A program made the position numbers and the translations under genes. From CAZTTH01 sp964615975 (GTDB lineage Bacteria; Verrucomicrobiota; Lentisphaeria; JABSQK01; JAJFLO01), in NCBI GenBank assembly GCA_964615975.1, contig CAZTTH010000070.1:1-14651 (forward strand): a stretch of DNA of 14,651 nt. Direction: 5' to 3'. The notes beneath the pieces were generated by a model. It saw only the letters and a list, made by a program, of their open reading frames with translations, was not told the DNA's origin and searched no databases. This document shows positions 14,451-14,651 of this stretch, piece by piece. Numbering within the stretch: the first letter of the stretch is position 1; each line of letters opens with the position of its first letter.

Positions 14451-14651
14451 AAGTGCAACATCCCCGTTATAGAAGACTTCTTTAGGAGTTCTCTAGCCCA
14501 GGCATTTTCTGGGTCTTGAATTAAGAACTCTTGTTACTCTTTGTTATTGCGATTACGTCACCTCATTGAAATGCGTTAGCTTCGGAAAATACTGCCGGAG
14601 CAGCCCGTTGCTATTCTCATTTAGTCCGCGTTCCCAGGATTTATAAGGATG
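14451..14651 (-). pseudogene. IS30-family transposase, C-terminal remnant with internal stops
   Basis: Read from the right edge, the frame gives WERGLNENSNGLLRQYFPK followed by LTHFNEVT. This is the hallmark end of the IS30 DDE catalytic domain; the Glu in NEN is the third acidic catalytic residue. After VT come TAA (14553-14555) and TAA (14544-14546). Then the same frame resumes as VLNSRPRKCLG, with TAG (14493-14495) where the family usually has Tyr or Phe, then RTPKEVFYNGDVAL, the normal C-terminus. Three stops with conserved sequence on both sides show a decayed gene rather than a shortened functional one. The N-terminal helix-turn-helix and the first two catalytic acids lie beyond the window. 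Confidence 0.85.

Larger units (their letters stand above)
14426..14651 (-). mobile_element. 3' end of an IS30-family insertion sequence (runs off window)
   Basis: The segment contains the transposase remnant described below and, just past it, GATTCAATATTGCAAGTGCAAC read on the plus strand, which resembles the terminal repeats I associate with IS30-type elements. The likely outer boundary lies near 14426-14441, where GGTGGATT occurs twice in tandem. The other end and any target duplication are outside the window. The boundary is therefore approximate. Confidence 0.55.

Noticed and set aside
1..14651. CRISPR array, tRNA or rRNA genes
   Set aside because: No regularly spaced repeats and no cloverleaf or rRNA-like sequence were seen in any intergenic gap on reading by eye.

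Overview
The window carries nine convincing protein-coding genes plus the end of a decayed insertion sequence. The host looks like a Gram-negative, aerobic bacterium: there is a heme A synthase (needed for aa3-type cytochrome oxidases), a periplasmic tail-specific protease and a hexameric-type citrate synthase. A membrane Hanks-type Ser/Thr kinase, the style of the Prc protease and the near absence of Shine-Dalgarno sequences before most starts hint at the Verrucomicrobiota/Lentisphaerota/Planctomycetota side of the tree. That placement is an inference, and no marker gene here settles it.

Left block, all on the minus strand (7-6909). Reading from the window start: a DUF523+DUF1722 protein (TudS-like desulfidase domain plus YbgA-like domain), a transmembrane Ser/Thr kinase with a proline-rich linker and an unassigned C-terminal helical domain, and citrate synthase with its own promoter and strong ribosome binding site. 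Then comes a tight three-gene unit transcribed in the order response regulator, malonyl-CoA:ACP transacylase, Sfp-type 4'-phosphopantetheinyl transferase. The first two overlap by ATGA and the last two are one base apart. The transacylase resembles the free-standing acyltransferases of trans-AT polyketide synthases, and the phosphopantetheinyl transferase makes holo-carrier proteins. The unit therefore looks like a regulated supply and activation module for a carrier-protein assembly line, but no synthase is encoded here.

Middle (6910-8015). A 344-base AT-rich gap holds several perfect palindromes and no credible gene. It is followed by a minus-strand TIGR04282 (DUF2064) GT-A-fold transferase, which is divergent from the next block.

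Right block, plus strand (8016-13965). A cystathionine gamma-synthase-like PLP enzyme of the long, fungal-type architecture is followed after 5 bases by trpD (anthranilate phosphoribosyltransferase). After 41 more bases comes the most unusual gene: one uninterrupted 1068-codon frame joining a complete eight-helix heme A synthase (CtaA/Cox15) to a complete tail-specific protease (Prc, S41) through a signal-peptide-like hydrophobic segment.

Right end (13966-14651). About 690 bases without a solid gene: a doubtful 72-codon frame, then the 3' end of an IS30-family transposase with three in-frame stops, running off the window edge.
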